Source: Actinomycetes bacterium (GTDB lineage Bacteria; Actinomycetota; Acidimicrobiia; Acidimicrobiales; RAAP-2). Taken from it: a stretch of 7,238 bases of DNA. Every line of letters begins with the position of its first letter. Within the stretch, counting starts at the first letter, position 1. The stretch is taken from assembly GCA_021806055.1 (NCBI GenBank), contig JAJZYE010000044.1:1-7238 (forward strand), in the 5' to 3' direction. The position numbers were made by a program, and so were the translations under genes. Positions 5,936 through 7,238 of this stretch are shown here, in pieces. Below the pieces are notes generated by a model, which was given only the letters and a program-made list of their open reading frames with translations, did not search any database and had not been told where the DNA came from.

Positions 5936-6967
5936 ATGCGAATCGGGGTACTGACGGCCGGCGGTGACGCACCTGGCCTCAACGCGGCCATCCGCGCGAT
6001 CGGTCAGATGGCCTTTCGCGACGGCCACGAACTCATCGGCATCCCCAACGGGTGGGCGGGACTGGCCCAGGACTACGCCGGGCGCCCGCTTGGCCCCGCC
6101 GACGTGTCGGGCATCGTCGGCCAGGGCGGGACGGTTCTCGGGACCGCCCGCTACGACCTCGACTCGCCTCCGGGGGGCCGTGAGCGGGTGCTCGCCGCCA
6201 TCGGGGAGAACCTCGACGCGCTGATCGCGATTGGCGGCGACGGCACCCAGCGCATCTCGCACTGGCTGGCCGACCGGGGGTCCCCGGTGGTCGGAGTGCC
6301 CAAGACGCTCGACAACGACCTCATGGGCACCGACTACTGCATCGGCTTCGACACGGCACTCAGCATCGTGGCGGAGTCCCTCGACCGTCTGCACACCACC
6401 GCGGCGTCGCACCACCGGGTGATGGTGGTCGAGACGATGGGTCGCGCCACGGGCTGGGTAGCCGCCCTGGGGGGCTTGGCCGGCGGTGCCGACCTCATCG
6501 TGATCCCGGAGTTCCCGGTCACGATGGACGAGATCCTCGACCACCTGGCCAAACGCCGCGCCAACGGGCACGCCTTCTCCATCGTGGTGATCGCCGAAGG
6601 CGTGAACCTCGAGACCCTGGGCGGGCACGAGAGCACGGCGCCCTCGAGCGTCGGGGTGCGCGGCGTGCGTCTGGCCCTGCGCGGGGTCGGCGCGTTCCTG
6701 TCGTCGCGGATCGACGAGCACGGCGGTTTCGAAGTGCGCACGACGGTCCTCGGACACCTGCAGCGCGGTGGCAGCCCCACCGCGTACGACCGCATCTGGG
6801 CCACGCGCGTCGGCGCCGCGGCCTACCGCAGCGTCGCCGCGCGCACCTTCGGGGTCATCCCCGTCGTGCACGGACACGACGTTGTCCTCGTCCCGCTGTC
6901 CAGCGTGGCCCACGGGCAACGCCGCGTGCCCCGCGACATCTACGAACTCTGCGCCGCCTTCTTCTAG
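5936..6967 (+). CDS. pfkA: 6-phosphofructokinase, probably ATP-dependent
   Basis: A 343-residue glycolytic enzyme that phosphorylates fructose 6-phosphate to fructose 1,6-bisphosphate in the cytoplasm. Family motifs are GVLTAGGDAPGLNAAIR (4-20), GGDGT (100-104), PKTLDND (122-128) with catalytic Asp126, the substrate-binding MGR (168-170), Glu221-Gly222, and VLGHLQRGGSP (271-281). The phosphoryl-donor position equivalent to E. coli Gly104 is Gly103, as in ATP-dependent enzymes. The position equivalent to E. coli Gly124 is Lys123, as in pyrophosphate-dependent ones. Streptomyces ATP-dependent enzymes share this mixed pair, so ATP is the likelier donor. The ATG at 5936 gives the standard family N-terminus; a GTG at 5864 would add 24 unmatched residues. 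The gene is divergent from pstB, and its stop overlaps the thymidine kinase stop by four bases. A possible -10 (TACAGT, 5860-5865) lacks a clear -35. Confidence 0.95.
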   Translation: MRIGVLTAGGDAPGLNAAIRAIGQMAFRDGHELIGIPNGWAGLAQDYAGRPLGPADVSGIVGQGGTVLGTARYDLDSPPGGRERVLAAIGENLDALIAIGGDGTQRISHWLADRGSPVVGVPKTLDNDLMGTDYCIGFDTALSIVAESLDRLHTTAASHHRVMVVETMGRATGWVAALGGLAGGADLIVIPEFPVTMDEILDHLAKRRANGHAFSIVVIAEGVNLETLGGHESTAPSSVGVRGVRLALRGVGAFLSSRIDEHGGFEVRTTVLGHLQRGGSPTAYDRIWATRVGAAAYRSVAARTFGVIPVVHGHDVVLVPLSSVAHGQRRVPRDIYELCAAFF

Positions 6968-7238
6968 ATCGAACCCGCGCCGAGGCCGAGTTCACCACGT
7001 CGATAGTGCGTTCGACACAGCACCTGGTAGTGCACCACCCCGGGCGCGACGTCGCCGAAGTAAAACTGATCGCCCGCACGCGCCACGACCCCGTCGACCA
7101 CGCGCGCGTTACACCGGCCCCGCCGACCGCACCAGCACGTAGAGGTGAGGGGCAGCTCGTGAGCGCGATCGGCGATGGCGAAGAGACGGGCCGAGCCCGG
7201 AAAGATGTTGAGCAGGAAGTCCGCGGACAAACCGAACG
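6964..7238 (-). CDS. tdk: Thymidine kinase, C-terminal part (cut by right window edge)
   Basis: About 91 C-terminal residues of a type II thymidine kinase, which phosphorylates thymidine with ATP in the salvage pathway. The frame is open at the right edge, so the P-loop and catalytic glutamate are not visible. The visible start, FGLSADFLLNIFPGSARL, matches the family stretch usually written YGLRTDF...LFPGS.RL. The zinc-binding tail follows: Cys-Trp-Cys-Gly (codons at 7137-7129), then NARVVDG, and Cys-x-x-His in LCRTHY (codons at 7017-7006). The first zinc pair is Cys-x-Cys instead of the more common Cys-x-x-Cys. An additional cysteine (codon 7113-7111) follows six residues later. The TTG at 7230 is an internal leucine, not the start. 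The TAG stop (6966-6964) shares the palindrome CTAG with the stop of the convergent phosphofructokinase gene. Confidence 0.88.
   Translation of the reverse strand, partial: FGLSADFLLNIFPGSARLFAIADRAHELPLTSTCWCGRRGRCNARVVDGVVARAGDQFYFGDVAPGVVHYQVLCRTHYRRGELGLGAGSI

Noticed and set aside
5873..6919. Minus-strand open frame (348 codons) opposite phosphofructokinase
   Set aside because: Antisense to a gene with all family motifs; the product is His/Arg/Val-rich with no domain.

Overview
This is a GC-rich, densely packed stretch of bacterial chromosome. The base composition, the GTG starts, the actinobacterial-looking thymidine kinase tail (Cys-Trp-Cys-Gly) and the Streptomyces-like phosphofructokinase signature suggest an actinobacterium, possibly of the Acidimicrobiia. 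That placement is inference from sequence style only. No mobile element, CRISPR array, tRNA or rRNA was seen.

Layout, left to right: (1) 1-240, minus strand: start of a GNAT acetyltransferase that runs off the left edge. (2) 233-1633, minus: amidase-signature hydrolase whose end overlaps the GNAT start by 8 bases. (3) 1676-5737, minus: a complete high-affinity phosphate ABC transporter, transcribed in the order pstB, pstS, pstC, pstA. The last three are abutting or overlapping, while pstB is separated from pstS by 130 bases. (4) 5738-5935: a 198-base divergent intergenic region. (5) 5936-6967, plus: complete 6-phosphofructokinase. (6) 6964-7238, minus: C-terminal part of thymidine kinase, entering from the right edge. 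No gene-free stretch exceeds 300 bases.

The four pst genes make one machine. Secreted PstS captures phosphate, PstC and PstA form the membrane channel, and PstB hydrolyses ATP. Tandem 11-base repeats resembling the PHO boxes bound by PhoB/PhoP-type regulators lie about 35-70 bases upstream of both pstB and pstS. This suggests two phosphate-controlled promoters, the second giving extra binding protein. No phoU or two-component regulator is in the window. The amidase and GNAT genes follow pstA after 42 bases with no visible terminator, so they may be co-transcribed, but no functional link is evident.

Most of the window is ordinary core metabolism and transport. The points worth a second look are the paired PHO-box-like arrays, the pstB-first order, PstS lacking a lipobox, a tandem 13-base repeat in the phosphofructokinase leader, and two convergent genes sharing one CTAG as both stop codons. 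No previously undescribed system was found.
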